Of a stretch of DNA of 26,058 bases, positions 16,673 through 24,915 are shown one piece after another. The position numbers were made by a program, and so were the translations under genes. The stretch is from Prevotella sp. UBA6429 (GTDB taxonomy: Bacteria > Bacteroidota > Bacteroidia > Bacteroidales > Bacteroidaceae). Position 1 is the stretch's first letter; each line of letters opens with the position of its first letter. Below the pieces are notes generated by a model. It was given only the letters and a program-made list of their open reading frames with translations. It made no database searches and was not told the DNA's origin. The stretch is from NCBI GenBank assembly GCA_002437285.1, contig DJOV01000114.1, positions 1-26,058 of the forward strand, read 5' to 3'.

Positions 16673-16706
16673 AAGCGCCGAGTGACAGGATTGTCACTCG
16701 GCGCTT
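16673..16706 (+). terminator. Intrinsic terminator of the helicase gene
   Basis: Perfect 15-base arms (16673-16687 and 16692-16706, AAGCGCCGAGTGACA and its complement), a GGAT loop and a following run of T, with a second T5 shortly after. It is the strongest terminator in the window. A weaker 6-base hairpin (AGGTGG 16645-16650 with CCACCT 16664-16669) lies between it and the first hairpin. Confidence 0.85.
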
Positions 16707-16740
16707 TTTAAGTTTTTGTCATTTCGTCACATCATCGTGC

Positions 16741-17337
16741 TTACATCACCGGATGCACCTTTTGCTCGGTTGACCACAGCAAGGGTTTACGCTCAGGCAA
16801 CAAATTAGTGGTGCTTCCGTCAAGATAGACGCCTGTCTCCATGATGTTGATAACCATGGACTGATCATTGACACTATACGACCCCCAACTGAGGTTAGAG
16901 CCACTCGCAAACGTGATGCGCAACAGATGGTCGGAGCCACCAAAGCGAACCGCCACGGTAAGCGCTTGCGGCAACACCGAAAAGACGATTGGTGTAACAT
17001 GGACAACGGAGACATCCGCTGCAAGCGTTTGCGTGGCCATGGCGTTGGCCGCCTCGATGAGCTCGGCATTGTCCACGCCTACCAGCATCTTGACCAGAGG
17101 CACGTGGGCTATGGTGAGCTTGTTGCTGGCATTGATCGACCATGAGGCATCGAGCGTGTCCATGACAACCGAGTCGGTGCGGCTCTCATCTTGGCAAATG
17201 AGCTTGCCCGTGAATGAACGGTGCAAGTAAGCATAAGCATCCTCCGGCGTATCGTTGTCCTCCTTGTTACAAGAGGAGAAGGCCATGGAGGCCGAAAGCA
17301 TGGCCAGCAACATCAAAACGGAATATATTTTCTTCAT
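16741..17337 (-). CDS. Small lipoprotein translationally coupled to the C10 peptidase; DUF4840-like, possible inhibitor
   Basis: A 198-residue lipoprotein with a signal peptide and lipobox FSSC (C23), then an acidic linker and a beta-rich domain of about 165 residues. The pattern (LTIAHVPLVKML, then PQALTVAVRFGG, ending in VYLDG) recalls DUF4840, but I hold this only tentatively. Its ATG (17337-17335) overlaps the TGA of the C10 peptidase gene (17336-17334) as ATGA, so translation is coupled and the two proteins are probably made in fixed ratio. C10 peptidases of Streptococcus (SpeB-Spi) and Bacteroides are encoded beside small inhibitors, several of them with export signals, so an inhibitor or surface partner role is a reasonable inference. 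No inhibitor motif can be shown from sequence alone. Confidence 0.85.
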   Translation of the reverse strand: MKKIYSVLMLLAMLSASMAFSSCNKEDNDTPEDAYAYLHRSFTGKLICQDESRTDSVVMDTLDASWSINASNKLTIAHVPLVKMLVGVDNAELIEAANAMATQTLAADVSVVHVTPIVFSVLPQALTVAVRFGGSDHLLRITFASGSNLSWGSYSVNDQSMVINIMETGVYLDGSTTNLLPERKPLLWSTEQKVHPVM

Positions 17338-18965
17338 TTCTTTATCATTTTTTTGCCATTGACGACATAGAGCCCCCGTCCAAGTCTATTCGTATTGTTT
17401 CCCAAGTAACGTCCATCCAGGCTGTAAACTCCTTTGCGCCCTTTGGGCCCAGACACTGTGACACGGCTAATGCCTGTCGCCCAAGAATCGCTTGTGACAG
17501 GCACAAGGGTATAGTCGCCATTGCTTACAATCATCCGATAGCTGTTGGTCATTCCTTCTGCGCGGCGCACGAGCTGCCATCCCTTGTCCTTATCCGACTT
17601 GGCGCCGACAAAAAGACGATATGAGCCATCCTTCAAGCTGGAGGTCTGCAAACGCACCATGCCGCTTAGCGAGCCTACATTATAATAGTTGGCAATGTTG
17701 TTGGCAGCGATTGACTTGAGCACCTTCAAGCTGTCGCCCATGTCCATCAGCAGGGCAATCTCACCTGTGAATGCCTCACCTGTCAAGTTGTACATCGAAC
17801 CTCCGTTGACGTTGAGCAAAGCCTTGTTGATGCGACTCACGGTCAGCGCATCATCGCCGATGACATGAGAGGCGTAGTCCATGACATGGGTGGGTGCGAT
17901 GCCGACGAGCATGTTCTGGCCGTTGCGGAACGAATAGCCAGTGGGATTGAGCAACGCCACGTCGAAGTAGCCGTTGCCGCCTTTAGGTCCCCAGCCCCAG
18001 TTGATGTGTAGGTAGCCGTTGGTGTCATAGCCGTCGCACACGAAGGCATGTCCGCCCGCACTGGGGTCCACGCCCGTGTAGTAGACCGGACGCCCTGCGT
18101 TGAGCTCCGTATAGATGATTTTCATCCACTCCGACGTAGAGTAATAGTTGCGCGTCAGCAGGTTGATGCCCGGGTTGTAGTTGAAGTATTGTATCATGCC
18201 ATAGCGTGCCTCATGCGAATAGGCGCCGCTGCCCGTAGGGTTGTAGTTCATGCCCACAGCCACACCGCAGTGAAGCATCAGTGTTGATACGGCCTTGGCC
18301 TGCGTGTCGTCATAGCTGCTGGTCTCATAGTCAAGCAACATGTGGTCCCAGTCGTAGGTGGTCGCGCCGAAGTCCACGGAGATGATGCCGCCGGCGCCCT
18401 CGGCCGTCACGCTCAGCGTGGCCTTGCCCGAGCCATGCACCGGATACTTCCAGTAATACATGATTTGCGACAGCGCCGTGGCCACGCATCCCGTGGGGTA
18501 TGGATTGCCGCCGGTGAGCGTAGGACACTGGTCGTTATAAGGCGTGTCCTGGCTCCAGAGCGTGGGGACAAGGGGAGTCACCGCTGGCTTGAAATTGCCA
18601 TCGGGCACCACGGGCTCCTGCCGACGGCTTTTCGACATGGTTTCTCCTGCCGTGGTGAGAAACCACAGTAGTCCTCCGTTACGACTGGTGTCAAAGGGTT
18701 CCGTGGAATAGCCGATGACTGCGGGCCACGCATCGTCATTGCTCACGACAGCGAATCCCAACGCGTCGTTTCCCATGACGGTCAGTGCAGAGGTTTGGCT
18801 CAACACTTGAAGACGCGGCGACGTGGCAACCAACTTTTTTCCGGCGGGCTGGGCTGTTGCCAGAGCGGCACGGGCCGCCTCTGTCTTCTCCGCCTGCGTG
18901 CGCTCGCGTGCCTGGAGGCCAGAGCTGGCCAGCAAGGCTAAAGCTAAAAGATATAATTTCTTCAT
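17334..18965 (-). CDS. C10 family (streptopain-like) cysteine peptidase with T9SS sorting signal
   Basis: A 543-residue secreted cysteine peptidase. The signal peptide (MKKLYLLALALLASSG) is followed by a Spi_N/propeptide-like region to about residue 130, then the papain-fold catalytic domain: Cys C160 in YPTGCVATALSQIMYYWKYP, His H306 in GGHAFVCDGYD, and the Trp-rich NWGWG loop that lines the active site. The Cys-His spacing of 146 compares with 148 in SpeB. A beta-rich region follows, and the last 33 residues (GVYSLDGRYL, then GLYVVNGKK) are a T9SS signal like that of the metallopeptidase-like protein at 173-2542. The frame extends to 19025, but that would read through a terminator hairpin, so the ATG at 18965 is chosen. 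It lies downstream of susC, susD and a lipoprotein gene, and overlaps the next lipoprotein gene by 4 bases. Likely to cleave proteins outside the cell and feed the SusC/D importer. Confidence 0.92.
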   Translation of the reverse strand: MKKLYLLALALLASSGLQARERTQAEKTEAARAALATAQPAGKKLVATSPRLQVLSQTSALTVMGNDALGFAVVSNDDAWPAVIGYSTEPFDTSRNGGLLWFLTTAGETMSKSRRQEPVVPDGNFKPAVTPLVPTLWSQDTPYNDQCPTLTGGNPYPTGCVATALSQIMYYWKYPVHGSGKATLSVTAEGAGGIISVDFGATTYDWDHMLLDYETSSYDDTQAKAVSTLMLHCGVAVGMNYNPTGSGAYSHEARYGMIQYFNYNPGINLLTRNYYSTSEWMKIIYTELNAGRPVYYTGVDPSAGGHAFVCDGYDTNGYLHINWGWGPKGGNGYFDVALLNPTGYSFRNGQNMLVGIAPTHVMDYASHVIGDDALTVSRINKALLNVNGGSMYNLTGEAFTGEIALLMDMGDSLKVLKSIAANNIANYYNVGSLSGMVRLQTSSLKDGSYRLFVGAKSDKDKGWQLVRRAEGMTNSYRMIVSNGDYTLVPVTSDSWATGISRVTVSGPKGRKGVYSLDGRYLGNNTNRLGRGLYVVNGKKMIKK

Positions 18966-18996
18966 GATGGGATGATAATGAAATGTGTCTGGATAG

Positions 18997-19030
18997 AAAA
19001 AGCCGGACAGGTTGTCATGTCCCATCCGGC
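18997..19030 (-). terminator. Intrinsic terminator or attenuator between the SusCD-lipoprotein genes and the C10 peptidase
   Basis: In the minus direction GCCGGA (19030-19025) pairs with TCCGGC (19007-19002), with an alternative inner pairing GGACA/TGTCC, followed by five T (A run at 18997-19001). It lies 27 bases past the lipoprotein stop and 32 bases before the C10 start. No TAnnTTTG promoter is seen between hairpin and C10 start, so partial read-through is the likely way the peptidase is expressed. Confidence 0.65.
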
Positions 19031-19056
19031 ATTTTTATAGCAAGACTCAGCCTATT

Positions 19057-19836
19057 TTACTGAGCGTTGGGGTCTGTATCAAAAGTGTAGTACTCCGTGT
19101 AAGCGCCCTGGAAAGAGCTGTTGATGTCGGGCAGGGCAAACTGCACTTCCTCCAATGAGACCGTCAACGTCTCCGGGTCATAATGGCCATGGATAAGACC
19201 ATCGGCACTGGTCGTATTAAGCTGCAAGCGACCATAGTCTTCGCTGTAGACCATGACCATCTGGGGCTTCGCCGTCACCAGGTTGGTGGTGAAGTCGACA
19301 TGGAACTTCAGGTCATAGCCGGCCTCATAAGCGTCGGTAATCATGAAGTCACCATTCGTCAGGTCAATGATGGAACAAGCGAAAGGATTCCTAAAAAGGC
19401 TGGAGGTAATCACACCGCTCAGCTTGCGATACACGCTGACTGCGAAGTGGAGCTCCTTGGTTCCATAGAGGAACGCATCGCTGTCCGCCACACTGATGGT
19501 CACATCCTCACTCTTGCCGACGGGCATGGTGCCTGTGACGGTCACCGTCTTCGACTTCTCGCCTGCTGCGAAACTCACAGCTTGCACGGGGAAGTACTCA
19601 CTGCTGCTCGTCAAGTTGACCGTACCAGCCTGCGTGGTATCGACACGGGTGACCGTGAAAGATATCTGCTGCGTCTCGCCCGGCAGGAACATATAGGTAT
19701 TCTCTGAGGCCGAGACCATGGCGTTGCCGCCCTGGTTCTTAGGATTAGCGGGGGAGTATTCATAGTCATCTCCGCAGGATGCCAAGGACAGCACGGCGAA
19801 GAGCGCCACAAAAGCATATTTGAAAATTGTCTTCAT
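19057..19836 (-). CDS. SusE-position surface lipoprotein
   Basis: A 259-residue lipoprotein of unrecognised family, with lipobox LASC (C21) followed by GDDYEY. Acidic residues after the lipid-bearing Cys are typical of surface-exposed lipoproteins in Bacteroidota. Residues about 44-134 form an Ig- or Calx-beta-like module (FLPGETQQISFTVTRVD ... VSFAAGEKSKTVTVTG). Residues about 140-259 form a second domain (CSIIDLTNGDFMITDAYEAG) that I do not recognise. It begins 29 bases after the susD stop and is followed by a terminator, so it is the third gene of the susCD transcript, where a ligand-binding SusE-like protein is expected. Role inferred from position: an auxiliary binding protein for the importer's ligand. 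Confidence 0.85.
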   Translation of the reverse strand: MKTIFKYAFVALFAVLSLASCGDDYEYSPANPKNQGGNAMVSASENTYMFLPGETQQISFTVTRVDTTQAGTVNLTSSSEYFPVQAVSFAAGEKSKTVTVTGTMPVGKSEDVTISVADSDAFLYGTKELHFAVSVYRKLSGVITSSLFRNPFACSIIDLTNGDFMITDAYEAGYDLKFHVDFTTNLVTAKPQMVMVYSEDYGRLQLNTTSADGLIHGHYDPETLTVSLEEVQFALPDINSSFQGAYTEYYTFDTDPNAQ

Positions 19837-19865
19837 TTTCTTATCGGTTATCTGATGATAAAATG

Positions 19866-21473
19866 TTACTGGATGGGAGTGTACTGGTCAGAGGGGTCAG
19901 GGTTATTCCAACCGTTCACGCCGGCATTGTTGTTCTCCTCTGTCTGCACAATCACGATGTTCATCCACGCGGGACGTCCGTTGGTGTTGAAACGGCACTG
20001 CTCGAAGAAGTTGGTGCCCTGGTAGGCACGGGTGACAGAGTAGTTCAGGCGCTTGATGTCGAAGAAGCTCTGTCCCTCGCCCCACAGCTCCACACGCTTC
20101 TGGAAGACGATTTCCTCCACGACGGCGTCCTTGTCGGAGACACGGCACACGTAGTTGGGGTCGCGATACTGCTTCATGAACTTCTCAAGCAGTTCCTTGC
20201 CCTGTGCGGGATTCTGGTGGGCGGCAGCCTCCGCCTCGATGAAGTACATCTCCTCTACGCGCATGATGGGATAAGAGACCACGTTACCGACTGTTCCGTC
20301 ACCATCGTTGCCCTGTCCGGGGCGGAACTTGATGGAGCCGTAGGTGGGCAGCTGCTGCTTGTAGGTAGAGTTGAGGAAAGGCACCTGGCTGGCCAGGGGA
20401 CTATTGTCGGGAGCCTTCCACTCGAGCTTGCGCCAGTCGGTGTCGCTGATGCGGTCGTAGAGGCTCTTGCCGATCATGATGTAAGGGCCGGCCGAGGCAT
20501 AGCCATACTGTGTCTCGTTGCTCATCCACGAGGTCCAGTTGAGGATGCCGCTCTCGACGAGCTCGTTCTCGGCGGTAAGCGTCGAAGCCCACATCCAGGG
20601 GTCGGCAGTGTTGAAACCAGTGGAGGGATTCAGAGCCTCATCCTCGGTCATAGGTGACAAGCCAGAGGCATTGATAGCCTTACGGGCATATTCCTGAGCC
20701 TTGGGATAGTTCTCCAGCCACATGTAGAAGCGAGCCTTCAGGCCATAGACGCAGGCCAGGTCGGGCAGCGTCTTGCTGCGGGTGCTGCTGAGATGAGGTG
20801 TCAGGCTCTCGGCGCGGTCCAGGTCATCGAGGATGAAGGCGGCCATCTGCGCGCGGGTGGCACGGGGATTCACACGGGCGCTGTCCTCATTCATGCCGGC
20901 CTTCACGATGGGCACGGTGAGTCCCGTGACATCATTGCCGTTCTCGTTCTTGCCGTCGGGGAACTTCTCGTTGGGCAGGAACTCATACATGCGGGCCATG
21001 TCCAGATACATCATGGCACGCTCGGCGTAACCCACGCCGAGGTAACCCAGCTGATCTGTGGTGGCCTTGGTGGAGTCAAGTCCGTTGATGAGGTTGTTGG
21101 CGGTGAGCACCATCTTGTAGTAGTAGTTCCAGATAAACTGGCTTGCCAGATACTGCTTGCCGATGTAATAGCACGACTCCCAAGCGTCATACCAGTCGCG
21201 TCCGCTCTCCACGGTGGCAAAGTCACCAGTCATGACATCGCGCACTCTCATCAGCGAACCATAACCCCAAGAGTAGTGGGCCGACGAGTACCATATGCTG
21301 TTATACGACGCGGGGACGGCACTAAGCAGCGCCTCTGTGGCCGATGACGATTGAGCCATCTGGTCGATGGTGGCATAGGAAGTGGGGTGTGTCTCCTCCT
21401 CGCAGGAGGTGAAGGCGGTCAGCCCGAGGAAAGCCACTCCCAAGCCACAGATTACCTTATTTATATTTTTCAT
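19866..21473 (-). CDS. susD: SusD/RagB family outer-membrane nutrient-binding lipoprotein
   Basis: A 535-residue lipoprotein that closes the SusC channel as a lid and binds the nutrient outside the cell. Lipobox FTSC (C24) followed by EEE. The N-terminal half carries the tetratricopeptide-like helices typical of the family (YYYKMVLTANNLINGL, YLGVGYAERAMMYLDMARMY), and the C-terminal part the RagB/SusD helices (YPIMRVEEMYFIEAEAAA) and a closing segment (FQKRVELWGEGQSFFDIKRL). Length is normal. It starts 30 bases after susC. With a cysteine peptidase and no glycosidase in the locus, peptide ligands are as likely as glycans. The gene symbol is by family only. Confidence 0.95.
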   Translation of the reverse strand: MKNINKVICGLGVAFLGLTAFTSCEEETHPTSYATIDQMAQSSSATEALLSAVPASYNSIWYSSAHYSWGYGSLMRVRDVMTGDFATVESGRDWYDAWESCYYIGKQYLASQFIWNYYYKMVLTANNLINGLDSTKATTDQLGYLGVGYAERAMMYLDMARMYEFLPNEKFPDGKNENGNDVTGLTVPIVKAGMNEDSARVNPRATRAQMAAFILDDLDRAESLTPHLSSTRSKTLPDLACVYGLKARFYMWLENYPKAQEYARKAINASGLSPMTEDEALNPSTGFNTADPWMWASTLTAENELVESGILNWTSWMSNETQYGYASAGPYIMIGKSLYDRISDTDWRKLEWKAPDNSPLASQVPFLNSTYKQQLPTYGSIKFRPGQGNDGDGTVGNVVSYPIMRVEEMYFIEAEAAAHQNPAQGKELLEKFMKQYRDPNYVCRVSDKDAVVEEIVFQKRVELWGEGQSFFDIKRLNYSVTRAYQGTNFFEQCRFNTNGRPAWMNIVIVQTEENNNAGVNGWNNPDPSDQYTPIQ

Positions 21474-21503
21474 ATGGATATATTCTCTTTGATCGTTAAG
21501 AAT

Positions 21504-24500
21504 TTAGAATGAAACAGTGATACCGCCCGAGATGCTGCGGATGGGCGAATAGTACTGGCTGCTGACCGAGCCGGATGTGCTCTGGCGCGGATCCATGCCC
21601 TTGCGCTTCGACCACAGGTACACGTTGTCGGCGGTGCAGTAGACACGCACGTTGGACAGGCCCATCTGGCGTACGATGCTCTTGGGCAGTGTGTAGCCGA
21701 GGGTGATGTTCTGCAGGTTAAGGTACGAGGCGCTGGTCAGGAAGCGGCTGCTCGTGGCGTCAGCGTAGCGGTCGTTCAACTGCAGGCGAGGTATGTTGGA
21801 GCTCTTGTTGGTAGGTGTCCAGGCATTCAGCACGTCTGCATGCAGGACACGGCCACGCTTCATGGTCATGGAACTCGCATAGTCGCCGTCATACACATCA
21901 CCACCGAGCTGGTAAGTGAAGTCGATGCCGAAGTCGAAGCCCTTCCATGAAAAACTGGTTCCAAAACCACCGAAGGCGTCGGGGTTGGCATCGCCCACGA
22001 GGTATTCATCGGCGTCGCCAGTGCTGTTGGTGGTCTCCTGTCCGATTACCTTGGGACGCGCGCCCTTGTCCGTGGCTGCGCAAACCTTGCCGTTGGCGTC
22101 GTAGTAGACGGTCTTGCCGTCGGCATCCTTCTCGTACACATTCTTGAAGAAGAGCGACTCACCAGTCTCCTGGTCCACACCGGCATACTTGTACATGTAC
22201 CAGGTGTAGATGGGCTTGCCCTCACCATAGTACCAGTTGCTTGACGAATAGCCCTGCACACCGTCGACAACCATAATCTTGTTGGCGTCGGCTATCTTGA
22301 GTATCTTGTTGCTGTTGGTGGTGACATTGGCGTAGGCCGACCAGGTGAGGTCCTTGGTGCGGACGATGTCGCCGCGGAGCTCAAACTCGACACCCGTGTT
22401 GCGCATGTCACCAATGTTGTCATAGTAGCCGGTGAAACCGAAGCTGGCGGGCAGCGAGAACCATGACAGCATGTCGCTGGTCTTGCGGTAGTAGTACTCC
22501 ACGCTACCGGTGAGGCGGCTCTTCAGCAGGCTGAACTCGAGACCGAGGTTGAACTCACCGCTCTTCTCCCAAGAGATTTTGCTGTTGCCCAGCTGGCGCG
22601 GAGTCAAGGCGAGAGAGCCGTTGGAGTTGACGATGTTGTAGGTGGTGATGTAGTTGTAGTAACCGATGTTGTCATTACCCTGCTCACCGTAAGAAGCCTT
22701 GAGCTTCAGCTCATCGATCCAGTCGACATCAAACCAGGCCTCCTTGTTGACCAGCCATGCACCGCCGAGCGACCAGAAGTTACCCCAGCGGTGGTCGGGA
22801 TCAAAGTAAGAGGATGCGTCGCGGCGGTAAGAGGCCGAGGCGAAGTAACGGTTGTCATAGTTGTACTGGGCCTGTCCAAAGAAGCCCTCGGTGTTGTAGT
22901 CGCTGGTGCTCGATGAGGCGATGGCCATGGTGGTCACGGCAGCGCTGAGCTCCACGATGTCGTTGGAGAACATGTTGTTGTTGTGGCCGGCCAGGGTGTA
23001 GCCGCGGCGGCGGTAGTACTCGTGGCCGAGCATAGCCGAGATGTCATGCTTGCCATAGAGTTGGTGCCACTTGAGGAGCTGCTGGTAGTTATATGACCAG
23101 GTACGGCCGTGGCTCACGTCAACCATGCCGTTGTAGGCAGCATAGGCACCAAACCAGGGGTTGGTACTGCCTTGTCCGCGGGCCTCGTCGACATAGACAC
23201 TGTTGGTGGAGCTGAAACGGAAGCCGTAGGGCAGGTCGATGTCGATTGTGCCGACGGCGTTGACGGTGTTGCCGTTGCTGTGGTTGGTGTCCACATAGGC
23301 GCTTGCCAAGGGGTTGGCCTTGTTTTGGTACGGACGAGTCAGCCCGTTGTACTGGCCGTCGCCGAAGTCGTAGAGAGGCCGACGAGAGGCCTCATGCTGC
23401 ATGATGTTGCCGTTCTTGTCGCGGATGTATAGGGGATAGATGGGAGCCATGAGGGTCATGGAGAACATGTTGCCAGACGATTCGTTACTGCCTTCGCCAG
23501 ACACTTGGTCACTGTCGTAGTGGGCGTAGTTGACATTCATACCCACCTTGAGCCAGGACTTCAACTGATAGTCGGCCTTCAGGCGAGTGGTGAAACGCTT
23601 GTACTGCGAGCCGACGGTGATACCCTGCATGTCGAGGTAGTTGGCTGAAGCGTAGAAGTTTGACTTCTGCGTGCTGCCTGTGGCGGTCACGGTGTACTCC
23701 TGGCGGAGAGCGTTGCGATAGGTGGCGTCCGTCCAGTCGTCAGGCGTGATGAAGTATGTCTCGCCATTGTTGGTCACATAGCGGCCCAGCGTGGCATTGG
23801 GGTTGAGCTTGCCGTTGAGGCCGATGAGGTTCTGGCCGGTGGGCACCGTGTAGACGTTGTAGCCCAAGCCATAGGTAGTGTCGTCGGTGAGGTGCGAGTT
23901 GGCCCATGCGTTGGCCTGCGGCTGCGTGTAGCCCCACGTGTTGACGGCGTAGTTCTCCAGCCCCTTGTACCAGGCCTCATAGTAGCCTGCCGGGCTGTCA
24001 ATATAGTCATAGTTGGGCACCTGACGTGAGTTGGAACCCCACTTGGCGTCGACCGTGATGGCCGAGGCACCCTTATTGGCAGCGCTCTTGGTGGTGATGA
24101 TGATCACGCCGTTGGCGCCGCGCGCACCATACAGGGCGGCTGCGGCAGCTTCCTTCAGAACAGTAAGGCTCTCGATGTCGCTGGGCGCGATGGTGTTGAC
24201 GTCACCGTCGAAGGGGGAGCCATCGACCACATAAAGGGGTGAGTTGCTGGCCTTGATAGAGCCAATGCCGCGAATGCGCACCGTGGGCTGCGTACCGGGC
24301 TGGCCGCTGGCCTGCGTGAGCTGCACACCGCTGACCTTACCCTTCAGGGCCTCCACGGCGTTGGTGGTCTGCACCTTGCCGATGTCCTCGGCCTTGACGA
24401 CGGCGGCCGAACCGGTGAAGGCCGACTTCTTGGCGGTGCCGTAGGCCACAACCATCACTTCGTCGAGCACACGGTCATTGGGCGTGAGCGAAATGTTCAT

Positions 24501-24758
24501 GTTGCGTCCGGCTTTCACGCGCTTGGGCTCCATGCCGAGAAAAGTGATCTCGAGCGTGGAGTTGGCAGGTACGGACAGACTGAAATGACCGTCGCTGTTG
24601 GTTGCTGTACCCGTGTTGGTACCCACAACCTTCACGCCAGCGCCGGCGACAGGTTCGCCGTTCTCGTCTGTGACGGTTCCGGTGACCTGTGACTGTGCCA
24701 ACGCTATTCCTACGGAGAGGAACAGGCCGGCCAAAATCATTGAAAGTCTTTTAACCAT
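21504..24758 (-). CDS. susC: SusC/RagA family TonB-dependent outer-membrane transporter
   Basis: A 1084-residue TonB-dependent transporter. The ATG at 24758 begins a clean signal peptide (MVKRLSMILAGLFLSVG, ending ALAQ22); the frame is open to 24869, but the extra residues are not signal-like. Residues about 24-93 are the carboxypeptidase-regulatory-like domain (VTGTVTDENGEPVAGAGVKV), then a TonB-box-like DEVMVVAYG (about 99-107), then the plug with RIRGIGSIKASNSPLYVVDG and YGARGANGVIIITTK. The barrel follows, ending in the typical outer-membrane signature (SGGITVSF). Length is normal and there are no frameshifts. It forms the import channel with the SusD protein encoded 30 bases downstream. 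A weak -7-like TATATTTT lies at 24789-24782. No anti-sigma factor, ECF sigma or hybrid two-component regulator is in the window; a tyrosine recombinase gene diverges from it instead. Confidence 0.96.
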   Translation of the reverse strand: MVKRLSMILAGLFLSVGIALAQSQVTGTVTDENGEPVAGAGVKVVGTNTGTATNSDGHFSLSVPANSTLEITFLGMEPKRVKAGRNMNISLTPNDRVLDEVMVVAYGTAKKSAFTGSAAVVKAEDIGKVQTTNAVEALKGKVSGVQLTQASGQPGTQPTVRIRGIGSIKASNSPLYVVDGSPFDGDVNTIAPSDIESLTVLKEAAAAALYGARGANGVIIITTKSAANKGASAITVDAKWGSNSRQVPNYDYIDSPAGYYEAWYKGLENYAVNTWGYTQPQANAWANSHLTDDTTYGLGYNVYTVPTGQNLIGLNGKLNPNATLGRYVTNNGETYFITPDDWTDATYRNALRQEYTVTATGSTQKSNFYASANYLDMQGITVGSQYKRFTTRLKADYQLKSWLKVGMNVNYAHYDSDQVSGEGSNESSGNMFSMTLMAPIYPLYIRDKNGNIMQHEASRRPLYDFGDGQYNGLTRPYQNKANPLASAYVDTNHSNGNTVNAVGTIDIDLPYGFRFSSTNSVYVDEARGQGSTNPWFGAYAAYNGMVDVSHGRTWSYNYQQLLKWHQLYGKHDISAMLGHEYYRRRGYTLAGHNNNMFSNDIVELSAAVTTMAIASSSTSDYNTEGFFGQAQYNYDNRYFASASYRRDASSYFDPDHRWGNFWSLGGAWLVNKEAWFDVDWIDELKLKASYGEQGNDNIGYYNYITTYNIVNSNGSLALTPRQLGNSKISWEKSGEFNLGLEFSLLKSRLTGSVEYYYRKTSDMLSWFSLPASFGFTGYYDNIGDMRNTGVEFELRGDIVRTKDLTWSAYANVTTNSNKILKIADANKIMVVDGVQGYSSSNWYYGEGKPIYTWYMYKYAGVDQETGESLFFKNVYEKDADGKTVYYDANGKVCAATDKGARPKVIGQETTNSTGDADEYLVGDANPDAFGGFGTSFSWKGFDFGIDFTYQLGGDVYDGDYASSMTMKRGRVLHADVLNAWTPTNKSSNIPRLQLNDRYADATSSRFLTSASYLNLQNITLGYTLPKSIVRQMGLSNVRVYCTADNVYLWSKRKGMDPRQSTSGSVSSQYYSPIRSISGGITVSF

Positions 24759-24851
24759 AAAATCTCTCTTTTTAGTAAATGAAAATATAATGTTTGTTGT
24801 CTTTTCCCTATAAAATCGCGGTGGCGGTGGCCCGCTCTTGGCGAATATCAT

Positions 24852-24859
24852 TAACTTTA
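24852..24859 (+). promoter_or_regulatory. Possible -7 element for the tyrosine recombinase gene
   Basis: TAACTTTA differs from TAnnTTTG only in the last base. It would place the transcription start around 24863-24867, at the edge of the palindrome 24865-24887. Confidence 0.35.
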
Positions 24860-24864
24860 GCGTC

Positions 24865-24887
24865 TCCACCTCGCGCCGCGAGGTGGA
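24865..24887. promoter_or_regulatory. Palindrome at the recombinase promoter, candidate operator or recombination site
   Basis: Two perfect 11-base arms (24865-24875, 24877-24887) around a single C. The centre TCGCGCCGCGA (24871-24881) recurs exactly at 26033-26043 beyond the recombinase gene. A second small palindrome, AAAACGTTTT, follows at 24887-24896. Position at the predicted transcription start suggests autoregulation; similarity to the distal copy suggests a recombinase or crossover site. Confidence 0.5.
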
Positions 24888-24915
24888 AAACGTTTTATGC
24901 TTATACGATACAATT

